DNA of 64,000 bases from JABWBD01 sp040768665 (GTDB lineage Bacteria > Planctomycetota > Planctomycetia > Pirellulales > Thermoguttaceae): positions 186,001-250,000 of the forward strand of contig JAXGMN010000012.1 in the NCBI GenBank assembly GCA_040768665.1, in the 5' to 3' direction. The position numbers and the translations under genes are program-made. The notes under the pieces were generated by a model. That model saw only the letters and a program-made list of their open reading frames with translations, did no database searches and was not told where the DNA came from. Of this stretch, positions 50,602 through 58,561 are shown one piece after another. Position 1 is the stretch's first letter, and each line of letters starts with the position of its first letter.

Positions 50602-51563
50602 GGTTTCTCCCCAGGGGGCGGTTCTCCGGCGGGCCGCCACCAGCATTTTGCAAGCAACTTGAGCTTCGCGGAGCGGGGCACCACGGGCTGCCGAGCCCAG
50701 ACGTCGAAATCCTGTCGCCGGATTGCATCGAGGATCGCCAACCCTCCGTGGATGAAGAGCGATACGTCGACACGGAGCTCGCCGGGGACCATCCCGACCA
50801 GTGGAAGTCCACGGCGAAGCCACCCTTCCGCCTCGGATACCTCGGCGGCCAGGAGCCTGCGAAAGGGCTCGTTGCACTCGCGGCGTGCGAACATCGTCTC
50901 GTCGTAGCCGAACCGGCGGCAATGGGCCATCGGCAGATAGATCCGGCCGCGATCCCAATCGCCCGCCACGTCCTGCCAGAAATTGGCAAGTTGCAGGCCG
51001 GTGGTGATGCAGTCTGCCAGTCGGCATTGCTCCTCACCGTGGCAGCGTCCGAGATAAAGTACGAGCCGGCCCACGGGGTTTGCCGAGTAGCGGCAGTAGG
51101 CCAGAAGCTGGTCGAACGATTCGTAACGAACAACCTGCTGATCCTGGCGAAAGGCGACAAGCAAGTCGAGGAAGGGGTCGGGCGGAATGTTGAATTGCTC
51201 GATGGTTTCCGCGAGGGCGACAAACACAGGGTGCGTGGTATCCCCTCTGTAGCAGTCCTGGAGCTGGCACGCCCACCAATCCAAAAGGGCAAGGCTTTGG
51301 CCGGGGCTGCCCGTTTCGTCGGCCAAATCGTCTGCCCATCGGCAGTACGCATAGATATTATAAAAATGCTGGCGCAGACGCCATGGCAGGAGCAGACTGG
51401 CGACGGTAAAGTTCTCGTAGTGGCGACGGGCGAGTCGACGGCAATAACGACGGCTGGCCCGCCGCGAGAGCCGTTTTGGCTCCGGGGCCCGGGGACCGTA
51501 CAATTCCAGTTCTGCGGCAAAAGGGACTGACTGCATCAATGGGCAGAAGGCAGTTTTTGCCAA
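50598..51563 (-). CDS. hpnC: Hydroxysqualene synthase HpnC
   Basis: HpnC converts presqualene diphosphate to hydroxysqualene. The 321-residue product is a squalene/phytoene synthase family member with HYENFTVASLLLPWRLRQHFYNIYAYCR, the first Asp-rich motif WADDLADE (~75-82) and the second NFWQDVAGDWDRGRIYLP (~190-207). The start is TTG 51563 or ATG 51536; neither has a strong ribosome site. Translation is coupled to hpnD through an ATGA overlap. It diverges from ispH, which makes the isoprenoid precursors, across about 66 bases. Confidence 0.93.
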   Translation of the reverse strand: MAKTAFCPLMQSVPFAAELELYGPRAPEPKRLSRRASRRYCRRLARRHYENFTVASLLLPWRLRQHFYNIYAYCRWADDLADETGSPGQSLALLDWWACQLQDCYRGDTTHPVFVALAETIEQFNIPPDPFLDLLVAFRQDQQVVRYESFDQLLAYCRYSANPVGRLVLYLGRCHGEEQCRLADCITTGLQLANFWQDVAGDWDRGRIYLPMAHCRRFGYDETMFARRECNEPFRRLLAAEVSEAEGWLRRGLPLVGMVPGELRVDVSLFIHGGLAILDAIRRQDFDVWARQPVVPRSAKLKLLAKCWWRPAGEPPPGEKP

Positions 51564-51629
51564 TAGTGATGGTAAGGTGTTTCGAGCCCCGCCCGATCAT
51601 TATGGTGTTTTTCGCGTTGTGAGCAAACC

Positions 51630-52589
51630 ATGCGAGTTCTTCTTGCCGGCCCCCGCGGTTTTTGCGCCGGCGTGAACATGGCAATTGAAAGCCTTGAGCG
51701 GGCCCTGGGACTCTACGGGGCTCCGATCTACGTGTACCACGAGATCGTCCATAACCGCTGGGTAGTCGACCACTTCCGAAAGCGGGGCGTGGTTTTCGTG
51801 GACGACCTCGACGATGCGCCGGAGGGTTCGCACCTGCTCTACTCGGCACACGGGGTTTCCCCGGCGATCCGCGAGCAGTCGGCGCGGCGGAGGCTGCAGG
51901 CGATCGATGCGACATGTCCCTTGGTGACCAAGGTCCATCGCGAAGCGATCCGATTCGCCGAGGAAGGTTACACGATTATCCTGATCGGCCACGCAGGCCA
52001 TGACGAGGTGATCGGGACGTTAGGAGAGGCGCCGGGCTCGATTGTCCTGGTTGGCGACATCGAGGAGGTCAACCGCCTGGAATTGCCGGACGACGCCAAA
52101 GTCGCATATCTCACCCAGACGACGCTTTCGGTCGATGATGCGGCAGCGATCATCGGGCGGCTTCGCGAGCGGTTTCCCTCGATCGTCGGGCCTCCCAAGG
52201 ACGACATCTGTTACGCGACACAGAACCGCCAGGAGGCAATCCGTCAAGTGGCTCGGATTTCCGATATCGCTCTTGTCGTCGGGAGCCGGAACAGTTCCAA
52301 TAGCCAGCGTCTGGCCGAACTGGCCGGGTCGTGCGGGATTCCGTCCTATCTCGTGGACGGCCCTTCCGATATCGATCTGGGGTGGTTCCGGGGCGACGAG
52401 ACGGTCTTGATCTCGGCGGGCGCCAGCGCGCCGGCGTCGCTTGTCCAGGAGTGCGTGGCGCTTCTGCGCGACCGCTTCGGGGCAACGGTCGAGTCGATCT
52501 CGACGCGGACGGAAGAGGTTCGGTTCCTTCTGCCTAAGGAGTTGCGTATCCAGCGGGCCGCCGCGGCCGGCGAGACTGACCGAGAATGA
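51630..52589 (+). CDS. ispH: 4-hydroxy-3-methylbut-2-enyl diphosphate reductase
   Basis: IspH/LytB (EC 1.17.7.4) is the last enzyme of the MEP pathway and makes IPP and DMAPP with a 4Fe-4S cluster. The 319-residue product carries the cluster cysteines in GPRGFCAGV (C13), DATCPLV and the C-terminal region after SRNSSNSQRL. HATHTHS-like substrate loops appear as YHEIVHN and GHAGHDEV. The ATG at 51630 starts directly at the family sequence MRVLLAGPRGFC. It shares a divergent promoter region with hpnC, so precursor supply and squalene synthesis may be co-regulated. An enolase-superfamily gene follows 9 bases after its stop. Confidence 0.95.
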   Translation: MRVLLAGPRGFCAGVNMAIESLERALGLYGAPIYVYHEIVHNRWVVDHFRKRGVVFVDDLDDAPEGSHLLYSAHGVSPAIREQSARRRLQAIDATCPLVTKVHREAIRFAEEGYTIILIGHAGHDEVIGTLGEAPGSIVLVGDIEEVNRLELPDDAKVAYLTQTTLSVDDAAAIIGRLRERFPSIVGPPKDDICYATQNRQEAIRQVARISDIALVVGSRNSSNSQRLAELAGSCGIPSYLVDGPSDIDLGWFRGDETVLISAGASAPASLVQECVALLRDRFGATVESISTRTEEVRFLLPKELRIQRAAAAGETDRE

Positions 52590-52598
52590 GGAGTCGCG

Positions 52599-53690
52599 AT
52601 GGGGAGGATGCCGCCTTCGGATAAGAAACCGTCTTCGGCGGTGGCAATCGCCGACCTGGAGCTTTTCCTGGTCGAGATCCAATGCATCGATCAGGAACTC
52701 CCGATCCGCTCGCTGCTGGTCCAGCTTTCCACGGACACGGGTTTGCGAGGGTGGGGCGAGGCGACCGTGTCTTGGCGGCCTTCGGAACTGTCCGCTCGCC
52801 GTGACGTGCTTTTGCCCATTCTCGCCGGCCGCAGTATATTCGACATCGAAGAGTTGCTCGGGCTGGAGGCGCTTTGGCTGCCGTCCCTTAGGTGTGCGAT
52901 TGAGATGGCATCCTGGGACCTCGTCGGCCGCGTCACGGGTCAGCCGTTGTGCCATCTCTTCGGGGGCGGATACCGGCGACGGATCCCTCTGGCCGTTCGC
53001 CTTGCTGCAGGGGCTGCTGGTGAGGTGGCCCAGACGGCACGCGAACTGGCCGAGCAGGGTTTCCACGCGCAGATCGTTACGTCGTGCGGACGTCCGGACG
53101 ACGACATCGAGGCGTTGGCAGCGGTTCGGGAAATTACCCAGGGACGCGCCGACCTCCGTTTCGATGCGGCGGAGGGGTTCGACGTGCAGTCGGCTCGCGA
53201 TTTCTGCGCGGAGGTTGAAGAGTACGGACTGCAGTTCATGATCGACCCGTTGCGGGGTGGCAGCCTTGACGAGACGGCGTCGCTACGGCGTCAGGCGAAC
53301 GTGGCGCTTGCCGTCTGGCGTACGATCAAGAGCCCCGCGGACATGCTGTCGTTGGTCCGGTGTGGAGCAGCAGCCGGGGGCATCGTTGACTTGCAGTTTG
53401 TCGGCGGGATGGTGCCTGCCAGGAAGTGCGCGGCGATCGCCCAGGCCGTGGGGCTGAATGCATCCTTGGGAAGCGGCCCGTCGCTGGGCGTCGCCTTGGC
53501 TGCCATGTTGCAGCTTGCCGCGGCGAGCCCCGCCTTTTCCAACTGCAATGAGTGCGCCCATCATCAACTTCAGGACGATCTGCTCGTCGAACGGCTGGAA
53601 ATCGCCGACGGGATGATTGCCGTGCCGCAGGGGCCCGGGCTGGGTATCGAGGTGGATCGGGCCAAGGTCGAGCGGTACCTGGTGACGTGA
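52599..53690 (+). CDS. Enolase-superfamily (mandelate racemase/muconate lactonizing) protein, catalytic residues altered
   Basis: The 363-residue product has the capping domain (VQLSTDTGLRGWGEATVSW; MASWDLVGRVTGQPLCHLFGG) and barrel (GRADLRFDAAEGF) of the MR/MLE superfamily. These enzymes abstract an alpha-proton from carboxylates with Mg2+. Several expected residues are missing: the KxK strand reads AQIVTSCG, the second metal ligand (normally IEQP) reads MIDPLRGG, and the third (normally ADES) reads AVWRTIKSP. It may be inactive or have changed chemistry. GAGGAG supports ATG 52599. It follows ispH closely and is probably co-transcribed. Confidence 0.8.
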   Translation: MGRMPPSDKKPSSAVAIADLELFLVEIQCIDQELPIRSLLVQLSTDTGLRGWGEATVSWRPSELSARRDVLLPILAGRSIFDIEELLGLEALWLPSLRCAIEMASWDLVGRVTGQPLCHLFGGGYRRRIPLAVRLAAGAAGEVAQTARELAEQGFHAQIVTSCGRPDDDIEALAAVREITQGRADLRFDAAEGFDVQSARDFCAEVEEYGLQFMIDPLRGGSLDETASLRRQANVALAVWRTIKSPADMLSLVRCGAAAGGIVDLQFVGGMVPARKCAAIAQAVGLNASLGSGPSLGVALAAMLQLAAASPAFSNCNECAHHQLQDDLLVERLEIADGMIAVPQGPGLGIEVDRAKVERYLVT

Positions 53691-53724
53691 GTTACGCGCT
53701 GCTGCCGAGAGGCCGCACGACCGG

Positions 53725-54165
53725 TCAGCTCTGGATATAGTCCTTCATGAACTGGTTCTCCATCGCGAGCCGATGGAGTTGCGACTTGACGACGTCGCCG
53801 ATGGAAACGATTCCGACCAAGCGCTTTTCATTGAGTACCGGCAGATGCCGGATGTGGTGGTCGGTCATCAACCCCATGACCGCATCGACCGAATCTTGAG
53901 GACTGGCGGTGAGCAGCCGCGTGGTCATGTGATCGGCCACTTTCATGGAGCCGAGCAACCCGTGCGATTTCGCGGTGACGTGCAAGATATCGCGCTCGGT
54001 GATGATGCCGACCAGCTTCTCGCCGTCGGAAACGTCGCGATCGCAAACCAGCAAAGAGCCGACGTTGTGTTGAACCAGCCTGAGAACAACATCCTCGAGA
54101 GTCGCAGTCGGTTCAATCGTGTGAACGGCGCTTCCTTTGGTCTTTAGGATATCTTGCAGGGTCAT
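53725..54165 (-). CDS. Two-CBS-domain regulatory protein
   Basis: The 146-residue product is a pair of CBS domains. The first has AVHTIEPTATLEDVVLRLVQHNVGSLLVCD and KLVGIITERDIL; the second has LLTASPQDSVDAVMGLMTDHHIRHLPVL and RLVGIVSIGDVVK. CBS pairs bind adenosine nucleotides and usually regulate a partner, which is not evident here. The start MTLQDILKTKG at 54165 matches the family better than the frame's first codon at 54231. A strong promoter (54254-54282) lies about 90 bases upstream. Confidence 0.9.
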   Translation of the reverse strand: MTLQDILKTKGSAVHTIEPTATLEDVVLRLVQHNVGSLLVCDRDVSDGEKLVGIITERDILHVTAKSHGLLGSMKVADHMTTRLLTASPQDSVDAVMGLMTDHHIRHLPVLNEKRLVGIVSIGDVVKSQLHRLAMENQFMKDYIQS

Positions 54166-54253
54166 GAGCGGGGGGCCCTCGCGTGGGAGTCCGAGAAACA
54201 GAGCTGCCGAGAGTGCTCCTAGTTGTACCAAGCCGGGCTGTCAGAATTGCACG

Positions 54254-54282
54254 ATTATACCCTGATGGGGAAGGACGGTCAA
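54254..54282 (-). promoter_or_regulatory. Sigma-70 promoter of the CBS-domain gene
   Basis: On the minus strand TTGACC (54282-54277) and a perfect TATAAT (54259-54254) are separated by exactly 17 bases. Transcription should start near 54247 and give a leader of about 80 bases before ATG 54165. Confidence 0.7.
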
Positions 54283-54614
54283 TAGCCGATTGGGCGCATA
54301 CCGCATAAAGAGGGGGTTGGAGGGAAGCGATTGCCGTGTGAACCGTGGCTCAAGGCGCGAGTTCGGTGGTAGCCGGCGCTGCCTGGGGCGATTTCCTGCG
54401 AGGACAAGGCGTGAGATAGGGGGGGGCTTGGAACAACTGGCCCGCTGCGTTACAAAAGTGGGAGTTTTGCCGGGCCAGGCAGGCCTTTCAGTTGAGGCTC
54501 CTGGAGTTCGAAGCGAGGCAGAACCTAACGGAGCCCGGGGCGCGGACGGCGCTGAAGCACCCGCCCGCGTTCGGTGTTCACGGAGATACCACCTACCACC
54601 AACGGAGATTTGAG
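54283..54614. other. Intergenic region upstream of the DegT-type aminotransferase
   Basis: No gene or RNA is recognised. Short ORFs here have no protein features. It should carry the promoter of the aminotransferase group. Confidence 0.4.
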
Positions 54615-55901
54615 ATGAGCGAGTCCGTAGTTACCCAGAAGCTGGCCGTCGACGGCGGGCCCAAGGCAGTTACGAACCAGTTGACGATGTGGCCGAAGTT
54701 CGACGAGAAGGCGATCCAGTCGGTGGAGGAGGTACTGCGGTCGGGCAAGGTGAACTACTGGACCGGTCCCAAGGGAATGGAATTCGAGAAACGCTATGCT
54801 GCCTGGCAAGGGAGCAAATTCGCCATCAGCACGGCGACGGGCACCGCAGCGTTGCACGTGGCCCTGTCGGCCTTGGGGATCGGCCCGGGCGACGAAGTGA
54901 TCGTGCCGAGCTATACGTTCATTGCGTCGAGTTTCTCGATCGTCCAGGCCGGCGCCATCCCGCGGTTCGCCGACGTCAACCTGGAAGACCACTGCATCAG
55001 CGTCGCTTCCGCCGAAAAGCTGGTGACGAAGCGAACCAAAGCGATCATGCCGGTCCATCTCTATGGCAACGTGTGCGACATGGACCCGATCATGGAATTC
55101 GCCAAGAAGCACAATCTCTTCGTGATTGAAGACAACGCCGAAGCGTTCGGCGGTTTGTACAAGGGCAAGAAGACGGGAACCATCGGCCATATCAACGCGT
55201 GCAGTTTTTGCCAGAACAAGACCTTCACCACGGGCGGTGAAGGCGGCATGGTGACCACCGACGACGAGGACCTGGCCTGGGAAGCCCGCAGCTTCCGCGA
55301 CCATGGCTACGATGTGAAGCAGCGTCTGAACCTGCTCGCCCTGGAGCAGAAGCTTCCGTACATCCACAACCGGGTCGGGTGGAACTATCGCATGACGGAA
55401 ATGCAGTCGGCCATCGGCCTGGCGGAACTGAACCGGATGGACAACTGGAATATGCCGGCCCGCAAGCGCAACGCGCACATCCTGATGGACATGCTCGGCG
55501 GGTTGCCGCAGGTCAAGTACATGCCGATCGATACGGAAGATCGCCAGAACGGCTGGTTCGTCTGCGCGTTCTCGCTCGACATCGAGAAGATGAAGTGCGA
55601 CATCGGGCAATTCGTCGCCGCGGCCGGCGCAGAGGGTGCTCCGTGCTGGAAGGTCTTCTGGCCGCAGTGCCACGTGGAAAAGGCCTTCACCCATCGCAAC
55701 GGTTTCGGCAAGTCGGGATTCCCCTTCACGTCGAAGGAATACACCGATCCCGAATCGGTCGACTACAGCAAGGTCGAGGTGCCCAATGCCCGCTGGCACG
55801 AATCGCATACCTTCACCTGCTTCGCCTATCCGACGTTCACCGAGGAAGACATGAAGCAGATCGGCAATGCGCTGGTGAAAGTGATCAAGGCGTATTCGTA
55901 G
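54615..55901 (+). CDS. DegT/DnrJ/EryC1/StrS family PLP aminotransferase
   Basis: The 428-residue product is a sugar-type aminotransferase: LAVDGGPKAVT, ALHVALSALGIGPGDEVIVPSYTF, HLYGNVCDMDPI, FVIEDNAEAFGGLYKGKKTG, and the PLP lysine in CQNKTFTTGGEGGMVTT. Such enzymes transfer an amino group from glutamate to keto-sugars or to keto-inositols. The ATG at 54615 follows CGGAGATTTGAG. A ceramidase-like gene and a Gfo/Idh/MocA dehydrogenase follow on the same strand. A dehydrogenase plus a DegT aminotransferase is the standard way to make an amino-sugar or amino-cyclitol, which is a reasonable joint role here. Confidence 0.9.
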   Translation: MSESVVTQKLAVDGGPKAVTNQLTMWPKFDEKAIQSVEEVLRSGKVNYWTGPKGMEFEKRYAAWQGSKFAISTATGTAALHVALSALGIGPGDEVIVPSYTFIASSFSIVQAGAIPRFADVNLEDHCISVASAEKLVTKRTKAIMPVHLYGNVCDMDPIMEFAKKHNLFVIEDNAEAFGGLYKGKKTGTIGHINACSFCQNKTFTTGGEGGMVTTDDEDLAWEARSFRDHGYDVKQRLNLLALEQKLPYIHNRVGWNYRMTEMQSAIGLAELNRMDNWNMPARKRNAHILMDMLGGLPQVKYMPIDTEDRQNGWFVCAFSLDIEKMKCDIGQFVAAAGAEGAPCWKVFWPQCHVEKAFTHRNGFGKSGFPFTSKEYTDPESVDYSKVEVPNARWHESHTFTCFAYPTFTEEDMKQIGNALVKVIKAYS

Positions 55902-55921
55902 TCTGCAAAGTTTCCGACGGG

Positions 55922-55952
55922 CAGGCGCGGCTGCTCGGCGCAGCCGCGCCTG
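55922..55952 (+). terminator. Perfect GC-rich hairpin after the aminotransferase gene
   Basis: CAGGCGCGGCTG (55922-55933) and CAGCCGCGCCTG (55941-55952) pair perfectly over 12 bases with a 7-base loop, 20 bases after the stop codon. There is no T-run, so it is a possible terminator or mRNA-stabilising structure. Confidence 0.45.
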
Positions 55953-56030
55953 GTTCCCTCGTGACGGGGACATACCGAGGCCGCACTTCTCCTGAACCCC
56001 GAACCTGAACCCTCGAACCCTCCTCACTCC

Positions 56031-57383
56031 ATGTCCAATCTCCTCGTCGGAATCGCCACGGTCGACTGCACGCCGCGGTCCGGAGTGCCGCTGTTGGGCA
56101 ATTTTCGCGACGACTACGCGGCCCGGGGCGTTCACGACCCGCTTTGTGCGAAAGCCGTCGTGATTGCGGACTCGCAGGGCGGCAAGGCGGCTTTTCTTTC
56201 GGTCGACGTGTGCATGCTCGACCGGCAGAACGTCGCCCGAATCCGCGAGGAGATCGCGGCCGGCTGCGACGTTCCGCCCGGGCACGTTCTCGTCCACGCC
56301 ACGCACACGCACAGCGGCCCGGCTACGACCGGGGTTCTCGACTTCGGCGTCGATCTGTCGGCTTTTCGCCAGGATATCGATGCCTTTCTGTCCCGGGCGG
56401 CTTCGGCCGTAGTCGACGCGAATCGACGACTGACACCGGGCTGGCTGGCGGTCGGCTGCGCGACCGAGGAGCGGATTTCGTTCAACCGGCGGCTCCGCCG
56501 TATGGATGGGACGACGCAGATGAACTGGGAAGCCCTCTGGCCGGACTTCGACCCGGACGAGGTGGAAGGGGCGTGGGGCGGCGTCGACCCGCAGGTCGTT
56601 TGTCTGGCAATCGAGCGCGACGGGCGACCGGTGGCAGGCGTGGTCAATTTCGGTCTGCACCCGGCCATTCTCGCCGGCGACAACTGGCTTTTCTCGGCCG
56701 ACTACCCGGGCCAACTCGCCGAATCGCTGCGCAGGACCGTGGACGACGAGTTCACCTGCCTTTTCGCCAACGGCTGCTGCGGCAATGTGAACCACGTCGA
56801 TTATCGCGACCGGTGCCAGGGCCGGGGCTACCAGATGACCGAACGGGTCGGCTACATGCTTGGCGCCGCCGCGCATGAAGCGATCAACCGGCGCTCGACG
56901 GTCGAGGCGGATGGCGTGGCCTTTTCCAGCGAGCGGGTGTCGCTTGAGCGGATCAAGATCTCCGATGAAAAGCGTCGCTGGTGCGAGCGGGTCCTGGAGG
57001 ATGCGCGTCGCAATCCTCCCAAGGGTTGCGTCGACGGGCTGCCCGATTCGTATTATGCATCGACGCTCCTGCAAATGTACCAACGACAGCACGAACCGGA
57101 TGCCGTGGAAGTGGCGGTTCTCCGCGTCGGAGAGGCAGCGCTGGTCGGCCTGCCCGGAGAATGCTTCTGCGAATTGGGGCTCGAGATCAAGCGGCGCTCG
57201 CCCGCTCGATTCACGTTGGTGGCGGGGCTGTGCAACGATGCGATCGGATACATCCCCACTCGGGAATCGTTCTCCCAGGGCGGCTACGAACCGCTGCCCG
57301 GAAGCACCTTTTATGAACCGGGCGCCGACGAGCGACTCGTCACGTCGGCGCTCGACCAGTTGAACCGGCTGTTTGCCGTATAA
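56031..57383 (+). CDS. Neutral/alkaline ceramidase-like hydrolase
   Basis: The 450-residue product matches the neutral/alkaline non-lysosomal ceramidase superfamily N-terminal region: GIATVDCTPRSGVPLLGNF, VSVDVCMLD-type strand, HVLVHATHTHSGP (metal-binding His-x-His), and FANGCCGNVNHVD with a Gly-Asn-type loop. True ceramidases are longer (~650 residues), with a C-terminal beta domain that is absent here. Planctomycetes encode many short members of unknown substrate. No signal peptide is seen. The neighbours are an aminotransferase and a dehydrogenase; a palindromic repeat begins 4 bases after its stop. Confidence 0.82.
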   Translation: MSNLLVGIATVDCTPRSGVPLLGNFRDDYAARGVHDPLCAKAVVIADSQGGKAAFLSVDVCMLDRQNVARIREEIAAGCDVPPGHVLVHATHTHSGPATTGVLDFGVDLSAFRQDIDAFLSRAASAVVDANRRLTPGWLAVGCATEERISFNRRLRRMDGTTQMNWEALWPDFDPDEVEGAWGGVDPQVVCLAIERDGRPVAGVVNFGLHPAILAGDNWLFSADYPGQLAESLRRTVDDEFTCLFANGCCGNVNHVDYRDRCQGRGYQMTERVGYMLGAAAHEAINRRSTVEADGVAFSSERVSLERIKISDEKRRWCERVLEDARRNPPKGCVDGLPDSYYASTLLQMYQRQHEPDAVEVAVLRVGEAALVGLPGECFCELGLEIKRRSPARFTLVAGLCNDAIGYIPTRESFSQGGYEPLPGSTFYEPGADERLVTSALDQLNRLFAV

Positions 57384-57386
57384 GGG

Positions 57387-57481
57387 GTCCTGACAAAACG
57401 GGGACCGGCTCCGAGCCGGGCATTGGTGAGCCCCGGAGAATGAGCGTTCCGGCGAGGTGCCTGTCCCCATTTTGTCAGGAC
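57387..57481 (+). repeat. Dispersed palindromic element after the ceramidase-like gene
   Basis: GTCCTGACAAAA pairs with TTTTGTCAGGAC as perfect 12-base outer arms. Inside are GGGGACCGGCTCCGAG and GAGGTGCCTGTCCCC. It begins 4 bases after the stop of the upstream gene and ends 35 bases before the next ATG. Confidence 0.75.
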
Positions 57482-57515
57482 ATTTAAGAGAAGGCCATAG
57501 CAAAGGAGAAACACG

Positions 57516-58556
57516 ATGGCGGACCAGGTCAGTTTCGGCGTGATCGGCGCGGGCGGGATCGCTCGGCGCAAGACGATTCCCGGCATGCTCCAGGCGAAGA
57601 ACTGCAAGCTCGTGGCCGTGATGGACGTGGCGAATATCGATGCGATCGCCCAGGAATTCCACGCGAAACCGTACACGACCGAGGCCGATCTGCTGGCCGA
57701 TCCGAACGTCCAGGCGGTCTATATCGCCTCGCCGGTCAACTGCCACGTCGAGCAGATCAAGGCGGCCGCGGCGGCGGGCAAGCATGTGCTCTGTGAAAAG
57801 CCGCTGTGCCTCAACGCCCAGGAGGCGAGAGATGCCGTCGCGGCCTGCAAGAAAGCCGGCGTCTTCCTGCAGGAAGGCTACATGATGAAGTTCCACGGGG
57901 CCCACCGGAAGATCAAGGAGTTGATCGACCAGGGCCGGCTCGGCAAGGTGGTGTACATGCGGGCCCAGTTGTCGTGCTGGTATCCGCCGATGCAAGGTGC
58001 CTGGCGGCAGGACCCGGTGCAGGGCGGCGGCGGAGCCCTGATCGACATGGCGACGCACCTCTACGACCTGCTGGAATACTTCGCCGGCCCGGCAAAGCAG
58101 ATCGCTGCGCTTGCCGAGAATCTCGTGCACGGCTACAAGTCGGACGACGCCTCCACGACGCTCCTGAAGTTCCAATCAGGCGCCCACGGCACCGTCGATT
58201 GCTTCTTCTGCATCCCGGACGAGGCCAGCCGCACGCGTCTGGAAGTCTACGGATCCAAGGGCGCCATCCTGACCGAGGGCACCATCGGCCAGAGCCAGGG
58301 CGGAAAGGTCGAAGGCTACTTCGCAGAGGCGACCGGCGGCTACGACGCCGCGCAGAACAAAGACGTCGTTCGCCAATTCGAGCCGATCGCTTTCGAGGAG
58401 GTCAATCCGTACACGGCGGAGTGCGAGTACTTTGCCGACTGCATCCTCAAAGGCCGGGCCCCCGAGATCAATAGCGGCGAGCACGGCGTGCATATCATGG
58501 AACTGACCGAGAAGGCATACGGCTCGTCGCGGGCGTCGAAGATCGAGGCGGTTTGA
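57516..58556 (+). CDS. Gfo/Idh/MocA family oxidoreductase
   Basis: The 346-residue product has FGVIGAGGIARRKTIPGM, the strand ending IASPVNCHVEQ, and the EKP motif in HVLCEKPLCLNAQEARDA (~90-105). The C-terminal domain has GGGGALIDMATHLYDLLEYF. No export signal is present, so it should be a cytoplasmic NAD(P)-dependent dehydrogenase of a sugar, inositol or similar polyol. GGAGAAAC upstream supports ATG 57516. It may act with the DegT aminotransferase two genes upstream. Its stop is 5 bases from the convergent ilvD stop. Confidence 0.92.
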   Translation: MADQVSFGVIGAGGIARRKTIPGMLQAKNCKLVAVMDVANIDAIAQEFHAKPYTTEADLLADPNVQAVYIASPVNCHVEQIKAAAAAGKHVLCEKPLCLNAQEARDAVAACKKAGVFLQEGYMMKFHGAHRKIKELIDQGRLGKVVYMRAQLSCWYPPMQGAWRQDPVQGGGGALIDMATHLYDLLEYFAGPAKQIAALAENLVHGYKSDDASTTLLKFQSGAHGTVDCFFCIPDEASRTRLEVYGSKGAILTEGTIGQSQGGKVEGYFAEATGGYDAAQNKDVVRQFEPIAFEEVNPYTAECEYFADCILKGRAPEINSGEHGVHIMELTEKAYGSSRASKIEAV

Positions 58557-58561
58557 CCAAG

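Noticed and set aside
54525..58175. 1216-codon minus-strand open frame opposite the DegT, ceramidase-like and oxidoreductase genes
   Set aside because: It is antisense to three well-supported genes, has His/Arg/Val-rich composition typical of reverse-frame translation in high-GC DNA, and shows no family motifs.
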